Assembly (NCBI RefSeq): GCF_002278135.3
Contig: NZ_CP029425.2
Location: 4,936,001 to 5,000,000, forward strand
DNA length: 64,000 bases
Origin: Bradyrhizobium ottawaense
Lineage (GTDB): Bacteria; Pseudomonadota; Alphaproteobacteria; Rhizobiales; Xanthobacteraceae
Reading direction: 5' to 3'
Shown here: positions 8,504 to 16,701 of the stretch, one piece after another
How positions within the stretch are numbered: position 1 is the first letter of the stretch
Layout of the letters: each line of letters begins with the position of its first letter
Position numbers and translations under genes: made by a program
Notes under the pieces: generated by a model
What the model was told of the DNA's origin: nothing
The model's database searches: none
What the model saw: the letters and a program-made list of their open reading frames with translations, nothing else

Positions 8504-9306
8504 GCCGCGCTCCTCGCGCCCCGCATGTAGGCCTGGAACCCTTCCGGCGAGCGCGCCGCGCGCGCGTATTTCTCGACTTCCTGTCCATCCCTGGGATATT
8601 CGGCGTAAAGCCCGGTGGGCCATCCACCGTTCTTCAGCTGTGCCACCGCGCTCACATAGATCGCGGGCAGGACGCCCGCGGCCATCTTCTCGTCCTCGAG
8701 CAGCGACGTCTCGGAGATGCGCTCCACGGTCACGAAAGCCCGCTTCGACGCATGGGCCAGCAGCATCGTTTCGCGCCGGCGGCCCAGCCGCACATTGCCG
8801 AACCTGTCTGCTTCAGGCGCATGAAACAAAGCGACATCGGGCTGGATCGCCGAGACCACGACGATCTTCTCGCCGTCGTCGAACGGATTGGACGTCACCT
8901 TCCAGTCGTCGCGCTTCTCCAGGACGTCGCTGCCGATGATGCCGCGGATCGGCATGAACGGAACGCCCTTCTCCGCGGCCGTCAACCCTGCGAACACCGC
9001 GGGACAAGTGGCATCACGGAGGCGAATAGATCCGTCGCGGACAGCCCGGCTGAAGCAGGGCGCGCCGCCGGCTTCGCCGAGACTGACGGCGCTCGTCTCC
9101 AGCGTTGCCACGGCGCCGGCGCCGATGAGCATGTCGACCTGCATGCCGCCGATCGGTGCGCAGACCACATGGAGATCGCGAATGCCGCGATCGATCAGCA
9201 TCCGAACCAGTCCTGGTGCCGCGGCGTAATCGTCCGGCGCCAGGCCGAGCTTGCATCCCGAGGGTATCATCTCCGCCATCTCTCGCGGCGTTACGAAGTC
9301 TGTCAT
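8500..9306 (-). CDS. CoA-transferase subunit alpha (IpdA-like)
   Basis: A 268-aa alpha subunit partner of the gene overlapping it downstream. Recognisable family segments are the N-terminal glycine-rich loop, VPFMPIRGIIGSDV, NPFDDGEKIVVVSAIQPDVA and the HAPEADRFGNVRLG stretch that contacts CoA. The ATG at 9306 follows GGGAGAGGTGAAGAG, a strong ribosome site, so the longer in-frame extension is rejected. Together the pair would act on a CoA ester or acid in the cytoplasm. An AhpD-like gene and a TetR gene lie upstream on the same strand (111-bp gap), possibly one transcript. Confidence 0.85.
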   Translation of the reverse strand: MTDFVTPREMAEMIPSGCKLGLAPDDYAAAPGLVRMLIDRGIRDLHVVCAPIGGMQVDMLIGAGAVATLETSAVSLGEAGGAPCFSRAVRDGSIRLRDATCPAVFAGLTAAEKGVPFMPIRGIIGSDVLEKRDDWKVTSNPFDDGEKIVVVSAIQPDVALFHAPEADRFGNVRLGRRRETMLLAHASKRAFVTVERISETSLLEDEKMAAGVLPAIYVSAVAQLKNGGWPTGLYAEYPRDGQEVEKYARAARSPEGFQAYMRGARSAA

Positions 9307-9417
9307 CTCTTCACCTCTCCCTCGATTTCCAGTCAGGCCCATCGAACAAGATCGACGTCCGGACACGTCCGCATCATTTGAGCCGTGGCGCCGCCGGTTG
9401 TGAACATGCGAATCCGG

Positions 9418-9993
9418 TCAACCACGTCCCATGTTGTAGAACTCCGGGTTCGGACGCATGCTGGTGACGTTGGCAAGCCGGTTGGAGAGACCGAAGAAGG
9501 CCGAGATCGCGGCAATGTCCCAGATGTCGTCTTCCGTGAACCCGTGCGATTTCAGCGTGGCGAAATCGGATTCGGAAACCTTGTAGGCCTCGGTCGAAAC
9601 GCGCACGGCGAAATCGAGCATCGCCTTCTGCCGGTCGGTGATATCCGCCTTGCGGTAATTGACCGCGACCTGGTCGGCGATCAGCGGATCCTTGGCGCGG
9701 ATCCGCAGGATCGCGCCATGGGCGACGACGCAATACTGGCATTGATTGAGGTTGCTGGTCGCAACCACGATCATTTCCCGCTCGGCCTTGGTGGTGTTGC
9801 CGGGCTTGTCCATGAGCGCGTCGTGATAGGCAAAAAATGCGCGAAACTCGTCCGGCCGGTGCGCCAGCACGAGAAAGACGTTCGGGATGAAGCCGGACTT
9901 CTCCTGGACGGCGACGATGCGGGCGCGGATGTCCTCTGGCATGTCGGCCAGATCAGGGACAGGGAAGCGGCTGATGGCAAGTGCCTGGGTCAT
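9418..9993 (-). CDS. AhpD/carboxymuconolactone decarboxylase-like peroxidase-related protein
   Basis: A 191-aa all-helical protein of the AhpD/CMD superfamily. The redox signature is intact: Cys85-x2-Cys88 with His92 (CQYCVVAH), preceded by the conserved TKAEREMIVVATS helix. This is the 'uncharacterised peroxidase-related enzyme' layout. Family members transfer electrons to peroxide-reducing partners; some are promiscuous stress proteins. It begins 7 bp after the TetR gene stop, so it is co-transcribed with the regulator and may share its inducer. Confidence 0.82.
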   Translation of the reverse strand: MTQALAISRFPVPDLADMPEDIRARIVAVQEKSGFIPNVFLVLAHRPDEFRAFFAYHDALMDKPGNTTKAEREMIVVATSNLNQCQYCVVAHGAILRIRAKDPLIADQVAVNYRKADITDRQKAMLDFAVRVSTEAYKVSESDFATLKSHGFTEDDIWDIAAISAFFGLSNRLANVTSMRPNPEFYNMGRG

Positions 9994-10000
9994 GGCCTGG

Positions 10001-10690
10001 TTATCCTCGGTACTCGTCGATGGAAATCGGTACGATCACGCGTTCCTTCGCCTGGATCATGGCGAGAAATCCTCGCGCGAAGACGTCGAGCGCGTCGGGG
10101 CGCCTTTCCAGCTTCGCCCGCAGCACCGCGCCCTCCCAGCCGATCCAGAAGAACTGCGCGAGGCTGTCGCAATCGACGCCTTCGGGGACGTCGCCCGCCT
10201 GCTGCGCCGCGCGGAGGCAGCGTGAGGTCCGCGCCTCCCAATCCCTGAAGACGGCGGCGAGGCGCTTTCGGAACGGCTCCGGCAGCGCCCCCATCTCTTG
10301 CCCGAGATTGCCGACGAGACAGCCACGTCGATAGCCGTAGCGAGCCATGCCCGACCGCGCGTCTGCGATGAAATCGCGCAGGCGATCCAGCGGAGCCCGC
10401 TCTATGTCGTCGAACCATCGATCCAGCTTGCGGGCGAAATAGGCGGCATAGGCATCGATCAGCTCGAGGCCAAAAGCCTCCTTGCTGCCGAAGTAATGAT
10501 AGAACGACCCTTTCGGCACGTCCGCGGAATCCAGGATCTCCTCGACGCCGACGGCGCTGAATCCCTTCTCGGTCAGTATAGCAACGCCCGTCCGCAACAG
10601 ACGCGCGCGCGGCGCATTCGGCTGCGACTGGTCCTTGGGAGGACGCCCCCGTCGGCGCGGCTCTGGAACCGAGGCTGCTCTATTCATCAT
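10001..10690 (-). CDS. TetR/AcrR family transcriptional regulator (AcuR-like)
   Basis: A 229-aa repressor with an N-terminal basic tail (RRRGRPPK), a TetR helix-turn-helix at about 30-75 (GVAILTEKGFSAVGVEEIL, then VPKGSFYHYFGSKEAF) and a C-terminal ligand/dimer domain with FFWIGWEGAVLRAKLERRPD, as in AcuR-type repressors. It is transcribed away from a FAD dehydrogenase gene, with a 190-bp region between them. An AGAC-N5-GTCT palindrome lies 9-21 bp before its start codon, so autorepression is likely. The co-transcribed AhpD-like gene follows after 7 bp. Confidence 0.9.
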   Translation of the reverse strand: MMNRAASVPEPRRRGRPPKDQSQPNAPRARLLRTGVAILTEKGFSAVGVEEILDSADVPKGSFYHYFGSKEAFGLELIDAYAAYFARKLDRWFDDIERAPLDRLRDFIADARSGMARYGYRRGCLVGNLGQEMGALPEPFRKRLAAVFRDWEARTSRCLRAAQQAGDVPEGVDCDSLAQFFWIGWEGAVLRAKLERRPDALDVFARGFLAMIQAKERVIVPISIDEYRG

Positions 10691-10698
10691 GATTTATT

Positions 10699-10711
10699 AG
10701 ACCGACTGTCT
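10699..10711. promoter_or_regulatory. Candidate TetR-family operator
   Basis: AGACCGACTGTCT is a hyphenated dyad (AGAC-N-G-N-C-N-GTCT) centred at 10705, just upstream of the TetR gene start at 10690. Size and placement fit an autoregulatory TetR operator. Whether it also controls the divergent FAD gene starting at 10881 is not clear, since it is 170 bp from that start. Confidence 0.55.
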
Positions 10712-10880
10712 TGCAAAATCAACCGCTCGTCGTCCCAAGGCTCAACTCTCCCGCGGACCGCATTCGTCACCGGCTGCAGTTCGAGACATCTTGCCGTTAG
10801 ACTCCCCGCGCCAAACGTGGACAATAACCCGGGCACGTTACGTGCGCAGTGCACACCAAGATGCGCCAGGGGAAACGAAA

Positions 10881-12356
10881 ATGCCGGCTGCCTTTCCGTC
10901 GTCCGAACCCACCATTCCGACCGCTCCCTTGACGGCCGAGATGCGCGATGCGTTGCGCGTGATCGTGGGTGAGAAGGGCCTCATCGAGGACGCGCACGGC
11001 AAGCAGCCATTCGTGACGGATTGGCGGGGACTGCTGGTTGGCGGTGCCGGCGCCGTCGTCCGTCCTGGCAGCACCGAGGAGGTCTCGAAAGTGGTCCGGC
11101 TTTGCCATGAGCACGGCGTCGCCATCGTGCCACAGGGTGGCAACACCGGCCTGATGGGTGGGGCAACGCCCTGGCCTGCACACACCGGCATCGTGTTGTC
11201 GCTCGGCCGCATGAACCGCGTGCTGGACGTCGATCCCGTCGGCTATGCGATGACGGTCGAGGCCGGCTGCGTGCTGCAGACACTTCAAGAGACGGCAAGC
11301 CGGCACGACAGGTTCCTGCCGCTCAGCCTCGGCGCCCAGGGCTCGTGCATGATCGGCGGCAATCTATCGACCAACGCCGGCGGCGTGCAGGTGCTGCGCT
11401 ATGGCAATGCCCGCAATCTCGTGCTGGGTCTCGAGGTCGTGCTGGCGAGCGGCGAGATCTGGGACGGATTGCGCGCGCTCAAGAAGGACAACACCGGCTA
11501 TGACCTCAAGCACCTCTTCATGGGCGCCGAGGGCACGCTGGGCATCATCACCAAAGCCGTGCTCAAGCTGTGGCCGGCGCCGAAGGACGTCTCTACGTCG
11601 TGGCTGGCGATCCGCGATCCGCGCGCGGCCCTCGAGATCCTGTCGGAAGCGCACAGCGCGTCCGAGGACAATGTCGGCTCCTGCGAGCTGATGAGCCGGG
11701 CCGCCATCGACATGGTGCTGCGCCATATTCCCGGCACCCAGGATCCTCTCAAGGCCGACACGCCATGGTACCTGCTGCTGGAATGGTCGTCCTCGCGGGC
11801 GCGCCAGGACGGCGCGGAGGGCATGTCCGAGAAGATGGAGCAGTTTCTTGGCCATCAACTCGAGGCCTGCCGCGTGCTCGATGCGGTGATCGCCCACACG
11901 GTCGGTCAAGCGCGCAACATGTGGCGCATCCGCGAAAGTGTCGCCGAGGCGTCCCGGGCCGAAGGTCCGGGGCTCAGCTTCGATGTGTCGGTGGCCATCT
12001 CCAAGATTCCGGAGTTCATCGCCAAGGGCACCACGGCGGTGCTCGACATTCTCCCGACCATCAGGCCCTATCCTTTGGGGCACATCGGCGATGGCAATCT
12101 GCATTTTTCGTTCATGGGGCCATCAGGCATGGATCAGCAGACGCTGACCCAATACAAGGGGGCCATCACGCGGGCCGTGAACGATCTCGTCACCTCGATG
12201 GGCGGCTCGATCTCGGCGGAACACGGCATCGGCATCGACAAGCTCGACGAGCTCAGCCATTACCGCTCGAAGACCGAGCTCGACATCATGCGAACCATCA
12301 AGCGCGCGCTCGATCCGCAGAACATCATGAATCCCGGCAAGGTGCTGCGGCTGTGA
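10881..12356 (+). CDS. GlcD-like FAD-binding 2-hydroxyacid dehydrogenase
   Basis: A 491-aa flavoprotein of the D-lactate/glycolate/D-2-hydroxyglutarate dehydrogenase family (FAD-binding type 4 plus FAD-oxidase C-terminal domain). The FAD domain (about 45-220) shows VPQGGNTGLMGGATP and GGNLSTNAGGVQVLRYG. The C-terminal half has PLGHIGDGNLHFSF and SAEHGIGIDKL, supplying metal and carboxylate-binding histidines. It would oxidise a 2-hydroxy acid and pass electrons to the quinone pool or an electron-transfer flavoprotein. The ATG at 10881 has AGGGGAA upstream. It is divergent from a TetR gene. A paralogue lies at 60794-62233. Confidence 0.9.
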   Translation: MPAAFPSSEPTIPTAPLTAEMRDALRVIVGEKGLIEDAHGKQPFVTDWRGLLVGGAGAVVRPGSTEEVSKVVRLCHEHGVAIVPQGGNTGLMGGATPWPAHTGIVLSLGRMNRVLDVDPVGYAMTVEAGCVLQTLQETASRHDRFLPLSLGAQGSCMIGGNLSTNAGGVQVLRYGNARNLVLGLEVVLASGEIWDGLRALKKDNTGYDLKHLFMGAEGTLGIITKAVLKLWPAPKDVSTSWLAIRDPRAALEILSEAHSASEDNVGSCELMSRAAIDMVLRHIPGTQDPLKADTPWYLLLEWSSSRARQDGAEGMSEKMEQFLGHQLEACRVLDAVIAHTVGQARNMWRIRESVAEASRAEGPGLSFDVSVAISKIPEFIAKGTTAVLDILPTIRPYPLGHIGDGNLHFSFMGPSGMDQQTLTQYKGAITRAVNDLVTSMGGSISAEHGIGIDKLDELSHYRSKTELDIMRTIKRALDPQNIMNPGKVLRL

Positions 12357-12398
12357 CCGACGCTGCGCCCCGCGCCGACGATCGGTCGAGCGTGGGCA

Positions 12399-12419
12399 GG
12401 TCGCAACGATGTTGCGACC
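12399..12419 (+). terminator. Hairpin after the FAD dehydrogenase gene
   Basis: GGTCGCAAC-GAT-GTTGCGACC forms a perfect 9-bp stem with a 3-nt loop 42 bp past the stop codon. No T-run follows, so it may be a Rho-assisted terminator or an mRNA end-protector. Confidence 0.5.
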
Positions 12420-12455
12420 CGTCCGCGATCTTGTCGAGAGTGGTGTCCGCGGCCC

Positions 12456-13049
12456 TCAAGCCGCCGAGCCGCCGCGCGGATTGACGATCGCATACCCTCG
12501 CAATGAACGTGCGTGGATTCGCGTGGCGTGTCCGCCCGAGTTGGCGTCATAGGCCATCCAGACATCGCCTCCGAGGTGCTGCTCCAGAACGAAAACGTGT
12601 CCTCGTCGCGCAGCAACCATTCCCGGTGCGGGTGATGTCCGCGGAAAGCGCAGCCAATTGGCCGCAAGATTCAATTCCGGCACGATACGACCGAACACGC
12701 GCAGAGCCGCGCCGCAGCCGCAGAAGGACGAAGGGCAACCTGCCGGACGACCACCGACGACGCGAGCCCCGGAGACACTGGAGACGGTCGCCGGCGTGGC
12801 GGCGCCCCCAGCATCGGTCACTGTCAGTTGCGTCGAGCGGTACGCTTGCAGTGACGGCCTGGAATTCAGTGAGTATCTGGAAGTAATTGAAGACTTGAAA
12901 GTCCGCTCGCGCTGCATCTGCGAATACGAGAAGTCGCAAGGCATGGTGACGTTGCATTCGGAAGCATGATGAATGCGATAAGGTCGCGCTTCCGAAGTAA
13001 CAGAGCTCAAGACAACGAAGAGATACGCAGAAATTACTAGCCTGTACAT
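12456..13049 (-). CDS. Secreted protein with an NlpC/P60- or CHAP-like C-terminal region
   Basis: A 197-aa protein with a signal peptide (LVISAYLFVVLSSVTSEA, cleavage near residue 21), a Thr/Ser-rich linker (about 60-100) and a compact C-terminal part. That part contains a Cys-rich stretch (CPSSFCGCGAALRVFG), NLAANWLRFP, a ARRGHVFVLE strand with one His, and a final HARSLRGYAIVNPRGG. This order of Cys, then Asn-Leu-Ala helix, then Gly-His strand resembles Bradyrhizobium secreted proteins with a cysteine-peptidase-like fold. GGAG lies 8 bp before the ATG. Peptidase activity is not shown; the similarity is from memory. Confidence 0.55.
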   Translation of the reverse strand: MYRLVISAYLFVVLSSVTSEARPYRIHHASECNVTMPCDFSYSQMQRERTFKSSITSRYSLNSRPSLQAYRSTQLTVTDAGGAATPATVSSVSGARVVGGRPAGCPSSFCGCGAALRVFGRIVPELNLAANWLRFPRTSPAPGMVAARRGHVFVLEQHLGGDVWMAYDANSGGHATRIHARSLRGYAIVNPRGGSAA

Positions 13050-13336
13050 TGCAGGACTCCAAAATAGAGTGGTCCTGCCCCAGGCAACGAGAAATCAATA
13101 ACAGTTTGGCTGAAATGGGCCTAAAGAGCGGCTGAAAATGGCTGCGTCCGCGCGACGCTGTCTGCAATCATCATAGCCTACAAATAGCGACCGAAATGAT
13201 TAACTCGCAGAGAACGAATGAGCGCTCCGCGCGTCCAACGCAGCGCATGCAATCAAGTCCGGTTCGCATGGGTCGTGGATTCCGCAGCAAGCTCTCCTCG
13301 TCACTGCGCTGCCCGTGATCGGCACGACGCCGCCAT

Positions 13337-15034
13337 TCACTGCATCATCGCTGCTGCGATCTTCTCCGCCGACATCAACACGGGAAAGTTGGTGTTGGCG
13401 CATGGCACCACCGGAAAGATCGAGGCGTCGACGACGCGCAGGCCCTGGATGCCCTTGACGCGGCCCTGATTGTCGACCACCGCCATCGGATCGTCGGCCC
13501 GGCCCATGCGGCATGAGCAGGAGGCGTGCCAGACGCCGATGGTGGCCTTGCGCACGAAGGCTTCCAGCGCCTCGTCATCGTTCATCACCTGATCGAAGGT
13601 AAAACCCTCGACCACGAAATTGTCGATCATGTAGTGACGCAGCGCCGCCGGTCCGTCCATCAAGGTCGCGGCGATTTTGGTCAAGATCCTGTTCCTGGTG
13701 TTGACCACGCCGATCTTGCGGACCTTGTCCGTATAGGCGGCCGGGAACGGCTTGTCCGTCACCGCCTTGACCACGTCGCTCATCTGCACCGCCGCCATCT
13801 TGCGGAAGCCGCTCATCAGGCGATCGAGATCGCGCCGGTCGGACAACAGGTTGAACTCGACGATCGGCTCTGCCGACGGATCGCGCGAGGCCAGCTTGAC
13901 CTGTCCGGTCTCGGAATAGGTCTTGTTGACGAAGGTCAAGAGCGAGCCGATCTGCTCGCCGACCGCATGCCAGGCCGACTTGGAGAGCAGGACGACGAAC
14001 ATGTCGCCCTTCGGCACACCTTCGAGACCCGACGAGTAGCGCAGGCCAAGCTGCATGTGGCGCCTGGTGTGCTCGTTCATGCGCGCGCCGCGGCGGACAA
14101 AGGACGACAGCGAGATCGAGGGATGATCCATCAGGCGCTGGCCGACGCCCGGCAGTCCCATCAGCACGGGAATCCCCATATCCTTGAGATGGCCGACCGG
14201 CCCGATGCCGGCGCGGAGCAGATGCGCCGGCGAATGGATGGCGCCGCTGGAGAGGATGATCTCGCGTCCACGGAATTCCTGCTCGCGTCCGTCCACGACG
14301 GCCTTCACGCCGACGCATCGCGTCCCCTCGAACAGCAGCTCGCGCACTTGCGTGTTGGTGGAGATCGTGAGATTGGCGCGCTGGCGGGTGTCGCGGTCGA
14401 GATAGCCCATCGCGGCCGAGACGCGCTGCTCGGCCTGATTGGAATGCGTCACCGGGAAATAGCCGTCGACGAACTCGCCGTTCTGGTCCGGCAGGAATCG
14501 GTGGCCGGCCTGCTGGAAAGCATCGGCGAAGGCCTGCGAATGCCGCGTCCAGTGCTCGCGCGGGATGCGGCGGACCGGGATCCGGCCATCCTTGCCATGG
14601 TACGGTCCGTCGAAATCGAGATCGCGCTCGACCTTCTTGAAGAAGGGCAGCACGTCGTTCCAGGTCCACCCTTCGGCGCCGCGCGCGTCCCATTCGTCGT
14701 AATCGGTGGGAGCACCGCGGTTGGCCATCTGGCCGTTGATCGATGAGCCGCCGCCGAGCACGCGCGCCTGCTCGTATTTGCGCAAGGGGGGCCGGCCCAC
14801 GTGCGGGTTGTTGTGGCTGACGACCTGCGTCGTGACCTTGAGCTCGGTCCAGTGGAAGCGTGGATCGAAATAGGCCGTACCCGGATAGCTGTCCCTGATC
14901 TCGGCCGGCTCGTTGCCGGGCGGCGTGTCCTGCCCGGCTTCGCACAGCAGGACCTTGTTGGCACTTCTCGCGGAGAGCCGGTGGGCCAGCACGGACCCCG
15001 CCGAGCCGCCGCCCACGATAATGAAGTCATACAC
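13337..15034 (-). CDS. GMC family FAD oxidoreductase
   Basis: A 565-aa glucose-methanol-choline oxidoreductase. It starts at GTG 15034 (VYDFIIVGGGSAGSVLAHRL), giving the Rossmann GxGxxG at the very N-terminus as usual; AGAGGA lies upstream. GMC signature 2 (SSGAIHSPAHLLRAGIG) and the C-terminal GVWHASCSCRMG with catalytic His, followed by VVDASIFPVVPCANTN, are all present. It oxidises an alcohol to an aldehyde or ketone; choline, PEG-type and aromatic alcohols are all possible. There is no signal peptide. It lies 107 bp downstream of the carboxyltransferase gene on the same strand. Confidence 0.9.
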   Translation of the reverse strand: MYDFIIVGGGSAGSVLAHRLSARSANKVLLCEAGQDTPPGNEPAEIRDSYPGTAYFDPRFHWTELKVTTQVVSHNNPHVGRPPLRKYEQARVLGGGSSINGQMANRGAPTDYDEWDARGAEGWTWNDVLPFFKKVERDLDFDGPYHGKDGRIPVRRIPREHWTRHSQAFADAFQQAGHRFLPDQNGEFVDGYFPVTHSNQAEQRVSAAMGYLDRDTRQRANLTISTNTQVRELLFEGTRCVGVKAVVDGREQEFRGREIILSSGAIHSPAHLLRAGIGPVGHLKDMGIPVLMGLPGVGQRLMDHPSISLSSFVRRGARMNEHTRRHMQLGLRYSSGLEGVPKGDMFVVLLSKSAWHAVGEQIGSLLTFVNKTYSETGQVKLASRDPSAEPIVEFNLLSDRRDLDRLMSGFRKMAAVQMSDVVKAVTDKPFPAAYTDKVRKIGVVNTRNRILTKIAATLMDGPAALRHYMIDNFVVEGFTFDQVMNDDEALEAFVRKATIGVWHASCSCRMGRADDPMAVVDNQGRVKGIQGLRVVDASIFPVVPCANTNFPVLMSAEKIAAAMMQ

Positions 15035-15141
15035 GATTGGCGCGTCCTCTTGTTCTTGTTCGGGGAACGTAGCGCGTAATTGTTTTGAGGTCACGCCATC
15101 GCGGCCGCGACAAGATTGTCGCGCGGCAGCGATGGCCAATA

Positions 15142-16701
15142 TCAAGGCCTGATCGAAAAGTTCTCCGGCGGCCCGGCTTTTCGCAGCGGCTCGGCGAGGC
15201 GCGCGAACTCGCACAGCAGCGAGCGCGTCTTGCGGGGATCGATGATCTCCTCGACCCAGAATTTCTCGGCCGAGCGGAACGGCGAGCGCAGCTTGTTGAG
15301 GCGCTCCTCGATCTCCTTGAGCTTCTCCGCCTTGTCCTCGGCAGCATCAATGTCGGCGCGGTAGGCAGCCTCGATGCCGCCTTCGAGCGGCAGCGAGCCC
15401 CAATAGGCCGACGGCCAGGCGTAGCGGATCGAGAAGCGGTCGGCCGGCTGATGCACCACGCCCGCAACACCAAACGCGTTGCGCAGGATCACGGTGCACC
15501 AGGGCACGGTGGTCTGGTTCACCGCAGCCATGGCGCGAACGCCGTGGCGGATGGTGGCGGCCTTCTCGGCATCGAGGCCGATCATGAAGCCCGGGCAGTC
15601 CATGAGATAGACGACCGGCAGATGAAAAGTTTCGGCGAAGTCGACCCAGCGCACCACCTTCTGGCAGGCATCCGCCGTCCAGGAGCCGCCATAATGAAAG
15701 CTGTCGCTGGCGAGGACCAGCACCGCCCTGCCCTCGAGTCGCGCGAGACCGACGATGATGGGCTTGCCGAAATTCTTGCCGACCTCGAAGAACGAGCCCT
15801 TGTCCACGACGGACTCGATAATGGGCCGCATCTTGTAGACCTGCTTGCGGTTGCGCGGCACAGCGTTCATCAGCGCCTCTTCGGAGCGCTCGGGATTGTC
15901 GGTGCAGGGCAAGGTCGGCGGCAGCTCATAGACCGATGACGGCAGATAGGACAGGAAGCGCCGCGCGCAGGCGAACGCCTCTTCTTCCGTATCGACGGCA
16001 TGATCGACCGCGCCGGCGCGGGTCTGGATGTCGGCGCCGCCGAGCTCCTCCTTCGAGAGGTCCTGCCCGAGCGCCTTCACCACCGGCGGCCCCGCGACGA
16101 ACATCGCGGACTTCCTCGTCATGATCGAATAGTGGCTGGCGGCAAGCCGCGCGGCACCGAGCCCTGCGACCGAGCCAAGGCCGAGGGCGACCACGGGAAC
16201 GCGCGACAAATTCTCCGTCGTGAAGCGATACCAGCGCGTGCCGCCGATGCCTCCAGGCAGATTCGCCGCGCCCTTGGTCTCGATGGTCTTGACCGAACCG
16301 CCGCCGCCGGAGCCCTCGATGATGCGGACGATCGGCAGGCGGAAATCATGCGCCATCTCCTCCGCCATCAGCGGCTTTGCGGAAATGGACGCATCCGCCG
16401 AGCCGCCCCGTACCGTAAAGTCGTCGCCGACCACAACCACGGTGCGGCCGTCGACGCGCGCACGGCCGAACACGCAGTTCGCCGGCGTCAATTTCTGCAG
16501 CTCGCCGCTGCTATCGTACTCACCGATGCCGGAGACGGCACCGATCTCGTGGAAGCTGCCGCGATCGATCAGCTTGTCGATACGCTCCCGAACAGTCAGC
16601 CGGCCCTGGTCATGCTGTCGCTTGACCTTGTCAACGCCGCCCATCTCCCGCGCGAAGGCTTCGCGCCGGGCGAGCTCGTCGAGTTCCGGCTTCCAGTTCA
16701 T
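15142..16701 (-). CDS. Acyl-CoA carboxylase carboxyltransferase subunit
   Basis: A 519-aa protein with paired crotonase-like carboxyltransferase domains (N half about 25-270, C half about 290-510), as in propionyl-/methylcrotonyl-CoA carboxylase beta chains. Acyl-CoA and biotin oxyanion-hole stretches are visible (IIEGSGGGGSVKTI, VYLMDCPGFMIG, PWCTVILRNAFGVAG). It should move CO2 between biotin and an acyl-CoA. The ATG follows a strong GGAGGGAG that lies inside the 3' end of the upstream IclR gene; the two frames overlap by 71 nt. A stand-alone biotinyl protein is encoded divergently, but no biotin carboxylase subunit lies nearby. Confidence 0.88.
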   Translation of the reverse strand: MNWKPELDELARREAFAREMGGVDKVKRQHDQGRLTVRERIDKLIDRGSFHEIGAVSGIGEYDSSGELQKLTPANCVFGRARVDGRTVVVVGDDFTVRGGSADASISAKPLMAEEMAHDFRLPIVRIIEGSGGGGSVKTIETKGAANLPGGIGGTRWYRFTTENLSRVPVVALGLGSVAGLGAARLAASHYSIMTRKSAMFVAGPPVVKALGQDLSKEELGGADIQTRAGAVDHAVDTEEEAFACARRFLSYLPSSVYELPPTLPCTDNPERSEEALMNAVPRNRKQVYKMRPIIESVVDKGSFFEVGKNFGKPIIVGLARLEGRAVLVLASDSFHYGGSWTADACQKVVRWVDFAETFHLPVVYLMDCPGFMIGLDAEKAATIRHGVRAMAAVNQTTVPWCTVILRNAFGVAGVVHQPADRFSIRYAWPSAYWGSLPLEGGIEAAYRADIDAAEDKAEKLKEIEERLNKLRSPFRSAEKFWVEEIIDPRKTRSLLCEFARLAEPLRKAGPPENFSIRP

